A DNA stretch of 64,000 nucleotides from contig NZ_CANKYS010000007.1 of the NCBI RefSeq assembly GCF_947488025.1, positions 124,001-188,000 on the forward strand, given 5' to 3'. Positions 55,561 through 63,379 of the stretch are shown one piece after another. The translations under genes and the position numbers were made by a program. This DNA is from an uncultured Nocardioides sp. GTDB taxonomy: Bacteria > Actinomycetota > Actinomycetes > Propionibacteriales > Nocardioidaceae. The notes beneath the pieces were generated by a model. The model searched no databases and was not told where the DNA came from. It saw only the letters and a list, made by a program, of their open reading frames with translations. Numbering within the stretch: position 1 is the stretch's first letter; each line of letters begins with the position of its first letter.

Positions 55561-56544
55561 CTAGCGCAGCGACTCGCGCAGCGCGCGGTGCACCCCGGCG
55601 GGGGTGAGCACCCCGAGGAACGTCGGCCCGCGGCGCACCCCGACCATCGGCTTGTCGTCGCGGAGCATCGCGGCGAGCGCGTCCTCGAGGGAGGAGTCGA
55701 TGTCGATCGCCGAGCCGAGGTCGCCGGTGGAGACGCCGTCGAGCGGCTCCAGGTGGTCCTCGCGCAGGCGGGTCACCGTGAGCGTGCGGAGCCCGCCCGA
55801 ACCCACGAAGTCGGCCACCTGCTCGTCCGCGGGGTGGGCGAGCAGCTCGCCGGGGGTGGCGTACTGCGCCAACCGGCCGCCCGCCGCGAAGACGGCCACG
55901 CGGTCGCCCATCCGGATGGCCTCGTCGATGTCGTGGGTCACCAGCACCACGGTCTTGCCGAGCTCGTCCTGCAGGCGGCGGAACTCGTCCTGGAGGCGGC
56001 CTCGCACGACGGGGTCGACCGCGCCGAAGGGCTCGTCCATCAGCAGCACGGGCGGGTTGGCTGCCAGCGCGCGGGCGACGCCGACGCGCTGCCGCTGGCC
56101 GCCGGACAGCTCGTGGGGGTACTTCCGGGCGTACTGCTCCGGCTCGAGGCCCACGGTCTCGAGCAGCTCGTGGGCGCGCTCGCGCGCGGTGGCCTTCGAC
56201 TCGCCGTAGAGCAGCGGCACCGTCATGACGTTCTGCTCGATGCGCTGGTGGGGGAACAGGCCGATCTGCTGGATGACGTAGCCGATGCCGCGCCGCAGCT
56301 CGACCGGGTCGGCGTCGGTGACGTCCTGGCCGTCGAGCCAGATCCGGCCGGTGGTGGGCTCGATGAGCCGGTTGATCATCTTGAGGGTCGTCGACTTGCC
56401 GCAGCCCGACGGACCGACGAGGCAGACCATCTCGCCGCGCGCGACGTCGAGGTCGAGCTCGTGGACGGCCACGGTCCCGTCCGGATAGGTCTTGCCCACG
56501 CCCTCGAGCCGGATCATCGGCTCGCCGCCCCGTGTAGCGTCCAT
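55561..56544 (-). CDS. opuCA: osmoprotectant ABC transporter ATP-binding protein
   Basis: A 327-residue ABC ATPase of the ProV/OpuCA type: Walker A GPSGCGKST, YVIQQIGLFPHQ, signature LSGGQRQRVGVARALA, Walker B VLLMDEPFGAVD, then a C-terminal CBS-type regulatory domain (SSLEDALAAMLRDDKPMVGV). It energises uptake of glycine betaine, choline or a related solute. Start 56544 is supported by TATGGT 6 bases upstream; ATG 56517 is the alternative. It diverges from its own permease genes. Confidence 0.9.
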   Translation of the reverse strand: MDATRGGEPMIRLEGVGKTYPDGTVAVHELDLDVARGEMVCLVGPSGCGKSTTLKMINRLIEPTTGRIWLDGQDVTDADPVELRRGIGYVIQQIGLFPHQRIEQNVMTVPLLYGESKATARERAHELLETVGLEPEQYARKYPHELSGGQRQRVGVARALAANPPVLLMDEPFGAVDPVVRGRLQDEFRRLQDELGKTVVLVTHDIDEAIRMGDRVAVFAAGGRLAQYATPGELLAHPADEQVADFVGSGGLRTLTVTRLREDHLEPLDGVSTGDLGSAIDIDSSLEDALAAMLRDDKPMVGVRRGPTFLGVLTPAGVHRALRESLR

Positions 56545-56556
56545 GCGGTGACCATA
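56535..56556. promoter_or_regulatory. interlocked divergent -10 boxes of the osmoprotectant locus
   Basis: TAGCGT (56535-56540, plus strand) lies 7 bases before the permease GTG 56548. TATGGT (56556-56551, minus strand) lies 6 bases before the ATPase ATG 56544. The two starts are only 3 bases apart, so each -10 lies inside the other gene. Confidence 0.5.
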
Positions 56557-57246
56557 CTGGGGGCGGCCGACTCCGGGCCGAGCTGCTACAGCCGGTTCGT
56601 CAACGAGTGGTTCTGCTGGCAGTACGTCGAGGACCGCCACGAGCAGATCACCGACGCGCTCGTCGAGCACGTGCTCATCACGCTGGCGGCCCTCGTCCTC
56701 GGCATCGCCATCGCCCTGCCGCTCGCGCTGCTCGCCCGGCGGTTGCCGCGGCTGGAGTCCGCGGTCCTGGGCTTCAGCACCGGGGTCTACACCGTGCCGT
56801 CGCTGGCGCTGCTGCCCCTGCTGGTGCCGTTCACGGGCCTGTCGGCCGCCACGGTCGTGATCGGGCTCGGTCTCTACGCGCTGACCATCCTGGTGCGGGC
56901 GCTGCTCGACGGGCTGCGGTCCGTGCCAGACGACGTACGCGAGGCGGCCCGGGGCTTGGGCTACGGGAGCGCGCGCATGCTCACCCGCATCGAGATGCCG
57001 CTGGCGCTGCCGGTCGTGATGGCCGGCCTGCGCGTCGCGGCGGTGTCGACCATCGCGCTGACCACGGTCGGCACCCTGGTGGCGTACGGCGGTCTGGGCG
57101 ACCTCATCGCCCACGGTGTCGCGCGGGACTTCCGCGCCGAGCTGATGACCGCCGCGGTGCTGTGCGTCGTCCTGGCCGTCGTCCTCGACGTGGTGCTGGT
57201 GCTGCTGCAGCGGGTGCTGACGCCCTGGACGGCGGGGGCGCGCTGA
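56548..57246 (+). CDS. opuCB: osmoprotectant ABC transporter permease
   Basis: A 232-residue permease with about five helices and the EAA loop DDVREAARGLGYGSARML. The N-terminus has CWQYVEDRHEQITDALVEHV, typical of OpuCB/ProW-type subunits. The start GTG 56548 is 3 bases from the opposing ATPase start. Its stop shares one base with the next ATG. Confidence 0.9.
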   Translation: MTILGAADSGPSCYSRFVNEWFCWQYVEDRHEQITDALVEHVLITLAALVLGIAIALPLALLARRLPRLESAVLGFSTGVYTVPSLALLPLLVPFTGLSAATVVIGLGLYALTILVRALLDGLRSVPDDVREAARGLGYGSARMLTRIEMPLALPVVMAGLRVAAVSTIALTTVGTLVAYGGLGDLIAHGVARDFRAELMTAAVLCVVLAVVLDVVLVLLQRVLTPWTAGAR

Positions 57247-58004
57247 TGGAGCTCTTCGCCGACACCTGGCAGTACCTCATCGACCCCGACAGCTGGACCG
57301 GTGCGGGCGGCCTCGTCGCGCGGCTGCTGGAGCAGCTGCTGCTCACCGCCACCGCGCTCGTGGCGGCCATGCTGCTCGGCCTGCCCCTCGCCCTCTGGCT
57401 GGGCCACCTCGGCAAGGGCGGCTTCCTCGCCGTCAACATCTCCAACGTCGGCCGCGCCGTGCCCACCTTCGCGCTGCTGGCCCTCCTGGTCGCCGCGGAC
57501 TGGCCCGGCTCCGAAGACTTCGGCCCCTACGGCCGCGCCGGTCTCGCGACCCTCATCGCGCTCGTGCTCTTCGCCCTCCCGCCGCTGATCACCAACGGCT
57601 ACGTCGCGATGCGCGAGGTGCCCTCCGACGTGCAGGAGGCCGCCGACGGGATGGGCATGTCACCGATGCAACGCTTCCGGCGCGTCGAGCTGCCGCTGGC
57701 ACTGCCGGTGATCGCCTCCGGCGTGCGCCTCGCCCTGGTGCAGGTGTGGGCCACGGCCACCATCGCCGCCCTGGTCGCGGGGCCGGGCCTCGGCCGGATC
57801 ATCACCGAGGGCTTCGCCCGCAACGACTACGCGCAGGGCATGGCGGGGGCCGTGGTCGTCGCCTCCGTGGCCCTGGTCCTCGAGCTCGCCGCGGCCGCGG
57901 TGCAGCGCGCCGTCGACCCGATGCCGCGCGCTCCGTCACCGGATCGTGATGAGGACTTGTCGGTGCCCTCGACTACGGTGGCAGAGGCTCCCACCGGGAG
58001 CTGA
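57246..58004 (+). CDS. opuCD: osmoprotectant ABC transporter permease, second subunit
   Basis: A 252-residue permease paralogue of the previous one: LVAAMLLGLPLALWLGHL, the NVGRAVPTFALLALL helix and EAA loop SDVQEAADGMGMSPMQRF. The two subunits would form a heterodimeric channel. The last 25 residues are a polar tail. Translationally coupled (TGATG) to the first permease. Confidence 0.9.
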   Translation: MELFADTWQYLIDPDSWTGAGGLVARLLEQLLLTATALVAAMLLGLPLALWLGHLGKGGFLAVNISNVGRAVPTFALLALLVAADWPGSEDFGPYGRAGLATLIALVLFALPPLITNGYVAMREVPSDVQEAADGMGMSPMQRFRRVELPLALPVIASGVRLALVQVWATATIAALVAGPGLGRIITEGFARNDYAQGMAGAVVVASVALVLELAAAAVQRAVDPMPRAPSPDRDEDLSVPSTTVAEAPTGS

Positions 58005-58067
58005 GCGGACCCGCTCGCATCACCGGACACGCGTGGCTCGGCCACGGGACACAGAAGGTTTGACGAC

Positions 58068-59021
58068 ATGCACGTACGACGTCCGCTGATGGCGGTCACC
58101 GGTCTGGCCCTGACCGCCCTGCTCGCCGGATGCGCCGGCGACGACCTCGCCGAGGAGAACGACGAGCCCACCTCCGGCTCGGGTGGGGGAGGTGGCGAGG
58201 GCACGTCCGTCGTCATCGGCAGCCAGAGCTTCGACGAGGCCGCGCTCGTCACCGCGATGTACCAGCAGGTCCTCGAGGCCGAGGGCTACGAGGTCGAGAC
58301 CCGGCTGGTCGACACCCGCCCGATCTACCTCAACGAGATGCCCGACTCCGTGCAGATCGCCCCGGAGTACGTCGCCGGCATCGTCGACCAGCTCAACACC
58401 GACGCCAACGGCCCCGACGCCGAGCCGCTGTCGACCAGCGACGCCCAGGAGACGATCGACGCCGGTGCGTCACTGCTCGAGGAGAAGGGCATCACCCTGC
58501 TCGAGCCGTCCGAGGCGTTCTCCGCCAACGGCTACTTCACCAGCCAGGAGTTCTCCGACGCCGAGGGCGTCACCAAGCTCTCCGACCTCGAGGGTCAGCA
58601 GGTCACGCTGGCCGCTGCGCCCGACTGCAAGGGCCGCACCGACTGCGAGAAGGGGCTCGTCGACACCTACGGCATCGACATCACCCTCGAGCCGCTGGGC
58701 TACGCCTCGACCGAGACGTTCCAGGCGGTGCTCGATGGGGAGGCCCAGCTCGGCCAGACCAGCACGCTCGACGGGACGCTCGAGGACCAGGGCCTGCTCC
58801 TGCTCGAGGACGACAAGGGCATCCAGCCCGCGCAGAACCTCGTCCCCGCGGTGTCGAGCGACTTCCTCGCCGACAACCCCGACGTCGAGGGTCCGCTCAA
58901 CGACCTGATGGCGGCGCTCGACAACGAGACCCTCGGTGAGCTGCTCGTCAGCGTGCAGATCGACCGCGAGCAGCCGGCCGACGTGGCCCAGGAGTTCCTG
59001 GAGTCCGAAGGGCTCCTCTGA
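58068..59021 (+). CDS. opuCC: osmoprotectant substrate-binding lipoprotein
   Basis: A 317-residue lipoprotein; lipobox ALLAGC (Cys22) is followed by a Gly/Ser/Glu linker. VVIGSQSFDEAALVTAMYQQ, YLNEMPDSVQIAPEYVAGI and AAPDCKGRTDCEKGL are typical of OpuCC/OsmX glycine-betaine-type receptors. AGAAGG 9 bases before the ATG is its ribosome site. A GTGGC-tcg-GCCAC hairpin lies in the gap after the permease. Confidence 0.9.
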   Translation: MHVRRPLMAVTGLALTALLAGCAGDDLAEENDEPTSGSGGGGGEGTSVVIGSQSFDEAALVTAMYQQVLEAEGYEVETRLVDTRPIYLNEMPDSVQIAPEYVAGIVDQLNTDANGPDAEPLSTSDAQETIDAGASLLEEKGITLLEPSEAFSANGYFTSQEFSDAEGVTKLSDLEGQQVTLAAAPDCKGRTDCEKGLVDTYGIDITLEPLGYASTETFQAVLDGEAQLGQTSTLDGTLEDQGLLLLEDDKGIQPAQNLVPAVSSDFLADNPDVEGPLNDLMAALDNETLGELLVSVQIDREQPADVAQEFLESEGLL

Positions 59022-60140
59022 TCAGTCGATGACCTCGTGGTCCCGGAGCGACAGCGCCTCCGGGGCCACGGTGGTCTCGTCGAGCACCGAGGGCGGCACC
59101 GACAGCCGCCAGGCGCCGGTGGCGACGTCCTGCACCCGCGGGGCGGGGCCGTCGAGGGTCGCCACCCACTCCATGAGCGAGGTGACGTCGGCGCGGCGGT
59201 CCTGCTCGACCAGCCAGCCGGCCAGCCGGTGGACCGGCGGCAGGCCGCTGTGCACCAGCGAGCGCCGGCCCCAGATCTCGAGCACACCCGAGCGCAGCAG
59301 CCGCCACCACTCCGGCGTGCACCCCGGCACCAGCAGGAAGTAGCGCCACAGGTCACCGGCCAGCACCCGGTCGACGAAGACCGCCTCGACGTCGGCGGAG
59401 CCGTGCTCGCGCACCGAGGCGAGCGACATCCGCTTCGTCTCCCAGCGGTCGGCGAGGTCCTGCAGCGACGAGGCGCGGGTCTGCGTGATCGAGCCCTCCC
59501 GGATCCGCCAGCGGTAGACCACCTCGTCGAGCACGTCGAAGCGGCCCTCGAGGAAGGCTCGCGTCGTCGTGGGCTGGTCCTCGTAGCGAACGCCCTCGGG
59601 CCACGACAGGTCCCGGGCGTCCCACCACGACCTTCGGAAGACCTTGTTCCACGCGAAGACGTCGCCCAGGATCTCGGGCCGGTCCTCGACGCGGGCCCCC
59701 CGCAGCGGCCGGTGGAGACGTCGCATCCACGGCGGCTCGACGAGCCGGTCACCCTCCCAGCGCACGATCGACCCGGTCGCGAAGTCGGAGCCCGATGCGG
59801 TGAGCGCGCCCACCAGGTCGGCGTACGCCGTCGGCGGCAGCACGTCGTCGGAGTCGAGGAAGGCGAGGTGGTCGCCCCGCACGTGCTGGACCCCGAGGTT
59901 GCGGGCGGCGCCCAGGCCTCCGTTGACGGAGTGGACGACGCGGATGCGCGTGTCCCGGCGGGCCCAGTCGTCGGCGATCTCGCCCGAGCGGTCGGTCGCC
60001 CCGTCGTCGACGATCACCGCCTCCCACCGCGTGTGCGTCTGCGCGAGCAGGGAGCGGATGCAGTCGTCGAGGTAGTCCTCCACGCCCCACGCCGGGATCA
60101 CCACGCCGAGGAGGGGTGCCCGGGAGAAGAGCCGCTTCAT
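59022..60140 (-). CDS. family 2 glycosyltransferase
   Basis: A 372-residue GT-A enzyme. LLGVVIPAWGVEDYLDDCIR, WEAVIVDDGATDRSGEIAD, the NGGLGAARNLGV segment and the metal-binding D-S-D in HLAFLDSDDVLPP mark an active GT2. A C-terminal domain of about 170 residues is rich in Trp and Arg, as in teichoic-acid or capsule-type transferases. The donor and acceptor are unknown. It diverges from the sulfotransferase 59 bases away. Confidence 0.85.
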   Translation of the reverse strand: MKRLFSRAPLLGVVIPAWGVEDYLDDCIRSLLAQTHTRWEAVIVDDGATDRSGEIADDWARRDTRIRVVHSVNGGLGAARNLGVQHVRGDHLAFLDSDDVLPPTAYADLVGALTASGSDFATGSIVRWEGDRLVEPPWMRRLHRPLRGARVEDRPEILGDVFAWNKVFRRSWWDARDLSWPEGVRYEDQPTTTRAFLEGRFDVLDEVVYRWRIREGSITQTRASSLQDLADRWETKRMSLASVREHGSADVEAVFVDRVLAGDLWRYFLLVPGCTPEWWRLLRSGVLEIWGRRSLVHSGLPPVHRLAGWLVEQDRRADVTSLMEWVATLDGPAPRVQDVATGAWRLSVPPSVLDETTVAPEALSLRDHEVID

Positions 60141-60185
60141 GGGCCGCGAGCCTAGTGGGGACCGAGCAGCGCGCCCGCCCGCCGG

Positions 60186-60191
60186 TAGGCT
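60186..60191 (+). promoter_or_regulatory. -10 box for the sulfotransferase operon, leaderless
   Basis: TAGGCT lies 7 bases before GTG 60199, with no Shine-Dalgarno. Confidence 0.45.
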
Positions 60192-60198
60192 GCCCGCC

Positions 60199-61314
60199 GT
60201 GACCGAGCAGCCCAGAGCGATCGACGAGATGAACCCCGACGGAGTGCCGCGCAAGGTCCTCTTCGTCGCCGGCGCCGGCCGCAGCGGCACCAGCACCCTG
60301 GCCGGCATCGTGTCGCGGCTCGGCATGCACGTGCCGCTGCCCGAGGTGCCGCCCGACGACTCCAACCCGCGTGGCTTCAGCGAGCCGCAGTGGGTCGTCG
60401 ACGTCCACGACGAGTGGCTCCGCGAGGCGCTGGTCCAGGTCAGTGACAGCCGCCCCGAGGCGTGGTTCGACACCGGCCGCATCTGCAGCCGCGAGCCCGC
60501 CAGGATCCGGGTCAGCGAGTGGCTCGAGCCGCACTTCGCCGAGCACCCCGAGCTCGTCGTCAAGGACCCGCGGCTGAGCTGGTTCCTCGGCCTGTGGCGG
60601 GTCGCCGCGATCCGCACGGGCGCGACGCCGGTCTTCGCCACCATGCTGCGCCCGCCCGCCGAGGTGGTCGGTTCCAAGCAGAAGTACTACGCCAACAAGC
60701 TCGGCTCGGCCCACCTCGCGGCGAGCTGGGTCAACATGCTGCTCCACACCGAGCGGGCCACCCGCAGCGTCGACGCGGTGGAGGGTGACGCGGCACAGGG
60801 CCGCGTCTTCGTCCGCTACGAGGACCTGCTGACCGACTGGGTCAGGACGACCACGGCCATGGGGCACGCCCTCGACCTGCAGACGATCATCCACACCCGC
60901 AGCGACCAGATCCGCGAGGTGCACCGCTTCATCGACCCCAACCTCCGCCGCGTGAGCGCCACGCTCGACGACCTCGCGCTGCCCAGGCGGCTGCACGACC
61001 TCACCGGCCAGACGTGGGAGGAGCTCAACAAGCTCGCCGACGAGGGCGGCGACACGACTGCCGCGCACGAGACCTTCGACCAGCTGCGGGCGGAGTACGT
61101 CGACCTCTACGAGGAGGCGGCCGCCATCAGCCGCTCGACCGCCGAGCACGCGCGCCACCAGGCCCGTCGGCGGGCGCTCCACGAGGCCGCGGGCGAGGAA
61201 GGCCACCGGTCGTTCGCCGACCGCGTGCCCCACGACGTACGCGCCGCGATCCCGCCGTCGGTGCGCCGCGGGGTCCGCAAGGCCCTCGGGCGGGAGCGGG
61301 ACGCGCAGCCGTGA
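60199..61314 (+). CDS. sulfotransferase family protein
   Basis: A 371-residue protein. The PAPS 5'-phosphosulfate loop is VLFVAGAGRSGTSTLAGIV, and VVKDPRLSWFLGLWR and FATMLRPPAEVV correspond to later PAPS contacts; VRYEDLL is a common sulfotransferase motif. The C-terminal 90 residues are helical and charged. It overlaps the next glycosyltransferase gene by 4 bp, so the pair probably modify one glycan. Confidence 0.82.
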   Translation: MTEQPRAIDEMNPDGVPRKVLFVAGAGRSGTSTLAGIVSRLGMHVPLPEVPPDDSNPRGFSEPQWVVDVHDEWLREALVQVSDSRPEAWFDTGRICSREPARIRVSEWLEPHFAEHPELVVKDPRLSWFLGLWRVAAIRTGATPVFATMLRPPAEVVGSKQKYYANKLGSAHLAASWVNMLLHTERATRSVDAVEGDAAQGRVFVRYEDLLTDWVRTTTAMGHALDLQTIIHTRSDQIREVHRFIDPNLRRVSATLDDLALPRRLHDLTGQTWEELNKLADEGGDTTAAHETFDQLRAEYVDLYEEAAAISRSTAEHARHQARRRALHEAAGEEGHRSFADRVPHDVRAAIPPSVRRGVRKALGRERDAQP

Positions 61315-62273
61315 GCATCCCGATCGGCTCCGGCCACGGCCTCGCCAACCTCGAGGGCCACACGGACTTCGACATCGTCTGGCCGTGGGCTGATTCGCGT
61401 GGGGGGCCCGGCGGGCTGCGGCGCGGAGCCACGGCGGTGCTGCGGGTCAAGAACGAGGCCCCGGGCCTGCGCTTCGTGCTCCCGCCGCTGCTGCGGGCGT
61501 GCGACCACGTGCTGCTCGTCGACAACGGGTCCGACGACGGCACCGGTGAGGAGGCCCTGCGGGTCGCGGCCGAGCACGGCCTGTCCGACCGGTTCACCCT
61601 GAAGGAGTACCCCTTCCAGGTGGCCCGCGCCGGTGCCGAGCACCTCGCCGTCAACGAGCGCTCGGTGCACTCGCTCGCCTACTTCTACAACTGGTGCTTC
61701 TCCCACGTCCGCACCCGCTACTCGTGGAAGTGGGACGGCGACATGGTCCTCACCACCGAGGGCGAGGTGTCGATGGCCGACCTGTCGTGGCAGGTCGGGA
61801 TGGCCGAGGCCGTCATCCGGTTCCCGCGCCACGGGCTGTACATCGAGTCGGACCGCAAGGCCTACCTCGACCTCGGCCTGCGCAACATCGAGGAGTGGGG
61901 CTTCCCGATGAGCCCCGACTACGTCTACACCAAGGCGCCGGAGTGGGAGATCCGCACGACGCCCGAGCACATCGAGATGTTCGCGCTGCCGCAGGGCCTC
62001 TGCGTCGAGCTCAAGTGGCTCGACGGCGACGAGTTCGCCCACTGGACCAACCCCGAGTCGTTCGCCACCTCCATCCGCAACCGGCGCAAGCGTCGCGAGT
62101 GGCTGGTCTGGAACGCGCTGCACGACGGGCAGGTCCCGGAGGGCGTCGTGGAGATCGAGTCCCCCGAGGGCGTCCACGTGGTCGACCACGTCACGCACAC
62201 CTGGCTGCCCCGAGCACCGCGCCCCTTCGTCGTCGACGACCCCGACCACGCCAAGCTCCACCTGCGCGCCTGA
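61311..62273 (+). CDS. glycosyltransferase family 2-like protein
   Basis: A 320-residue protein. TAVLRVKNEAPGLRFVLPPL, HVLLVDNGSDDGTGEEALR and KWDGDMVLTTEG give the GT2-like nucleotide and D-x-D sites, in the variant arrangement (K-N-E, D-N-G-S-D-D-G-T). The C-terminal half is Trp-rich and contains DYVYTKAPEWEIR. GTG start overlaps the sulfotransferase stop. Confidence 0.78.
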   Translation: MSIPIGSGHGLANLEGHTDFDIVWPWADSRGGPGGLRRGATAVLRVKNEAPGLRFVLPPLLRACDHVLLVDNGSDDGTGEEALRVAAEHGLSDRFTLKEYPFQVARAGAEHLAVNERSVHSLAYFYNWCFSHVRTRYSWKWDGDMVLTTEGEVSMADLSWQVGMAEAVIRFPRHGLYIESDRKAYLDLGLRNIEEWGFPMSPDYVYTKAPEWEIRTTPEHIEMFALPQGLCVELKWLDGDEFAHWTNPESFATSIRNRRKRREWLVWNALHDGQVPEGVVEIESPEGVHVVDHVTHTWLPRAPRPFVVDDPDHAKLHLRA

Positions 62274-62284
62274 GCAGCACGACG

Positions 62285-62321
62285 ACCGCCCACGGCGGTG
62301 GGTGAGGCGGTTCACACCGCC
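62285..62321 (+). promoter_or_regulatory. mutually exclusive hairpins upstream of metQ
   Basis: ACCGCC (62285-62290), GGCGGT (62294-62299), GGCGGT (62306-62311) and ACCGCC (62316-62321) occur in that order. The first two and last two pair as adjacent hairpins, or the outer pair with the inner alternatives. One may simply be the terminator of the glycosyltransferase gene. GC-rich complementary words (CCGGGG, CCCCCGG) continue to the metQ start. Confidence 0.45.
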
Positions 62322-62389
62322 TCCGGGGCATACCCGTGCGGGGTCCGGAGGTTCCCCCGGCTCAGGACCGTACGTCGAGAGGCTCCGCC

Positions 62390-63331
62390 ATGTCCGAGAA
62401 CCACCCGCAGATCGCACCCCCCGCCAAGCGACGTACGCCGCTCCTGGCCGGCATCGCCGTCCTGGCGGTGATCGCCGTGGTGGTCGGACTCCTCTGGTCA
62501 CGGGGCAGCGACGACGCCGGCGCCACCAGCGGCGAGGAGCGCGAGAAGGTCGTCCTCGGCACGGTCGGCGCCAGCGACCCCTACTGGCAGGTGCTGGTCG
62601 ACGCCGCGGCCGACGAGGGCATCGACCTCGAGATCGAGGACTTCGCCGACTACACCCAGCCCAACCCCGCGCTGAGCGAGGGCGAGCTCGACATCAACCA
62701 GTTCCAGCACATCGTCTACCTCGCGGAGTACAACGTCGCGAACGACGACGACATCGTGCCGCTGGGCTCCACCGCGATCTACCCGCTGGGCCTCTACTCG
62801 TCCCAGGTCGACTCCGTCGAGGACATCCAGGACGGCGACACCGTGGTCGTCCCCGACGACGACAGCAACCAGGCGCGCGCCCTGCTCATCCTCCAGTCGG
62901 CCGGCCTCATCACCCTCGCCGACGGCGGCTCGATCTACTCCACGCTCGCCGACGTCGACGAGTCGGCGTCCCGTGTGCAGGTCAAGGCGATCAAGGCCGA
63001 CCTCACGCCCACCTCGCTGCCCGACGTGGCGGCCGCGGTCATCAACAACGACTTCGTCGAGAAGGCCGGTCTCTCCTTCGAGGACGCGCTGGCCACCGAC
63101 GACGTCGACGACCCCAACGCGCTGCCCTACGTCAACGTCTTCGCCGTCCGCGCCGAGGACCGCGACGACCCGACGCTGCGCAAGCTCGTCGAGGTCTACC
63201 AGGAGACGCAGGCCGTCCTCGACGGCGTGCAGGACGTCTCCGGCGGCACCGCCGAGCTGGTGAAGGTCCCGCAGGAGGAGCTGCAGGCGTCGCTCGACGA
63301 CGTCGAGGCCGACACCGCCGCGCAGCGGTAG
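62390..63331 (+). CDS. metQ: methionine ABC transporter substrate-binding protein (NlpA family)
   Basis: A 313-residue protein. VVLGTVGASDPYWQVLVDAA, DYTQPNPALSEGELDINQFQ and PDDDSNQARALLILQSAGLI match NlpA/MetQ receptors. The N-terminus has a membrane span (LLAGIAVLAVIAVVVGLLW) without a lipobox Cys, so it is probably membrane-anchored. GAGAGG 7 bases before ATG 62390 supports the start. metN follows 48 bases later. A D-methionine or other amino-acid ligand is possible. Confidence 0.88.
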   Translation: MSENHPQIAPPAKRRTPLLAGIAVLAVIAVVVGLLWSRGSDDAGATSGEEREKVVLGTVGASDPYWQVLVDAAADEGIDLEIEDFADYTQPNPALSEGELDINQFQHIVYLAEYNVANDDDIVPLGSTAIYPLGLYSSQVDSVEDIQDGDTVVVPDDDSNQARALLILQSAGLITLADGGSIYSTLADVDESASRVQVKAIKADLTPTSLPDVAAAVINNDFVEKAGLSFEDALATDDVDDPNALPYVNVFAVRAEDRDDPTLRKLVEVYQETQAVLDGVQDVSGGTAELVKVPQEELQASLDDVEADTAAQR

Positions 63332-63379
63332 TCCGCGGCGCAGCAGTGACCCGACGCTGACCAGGGGAGGAGCCCCACG

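Noticed and set aside
62285..62389. SAM riboswitch upstream of metQ
   Set aside because: Neither SAM-I nor SAM-IV core words are present; only generic hairpins.
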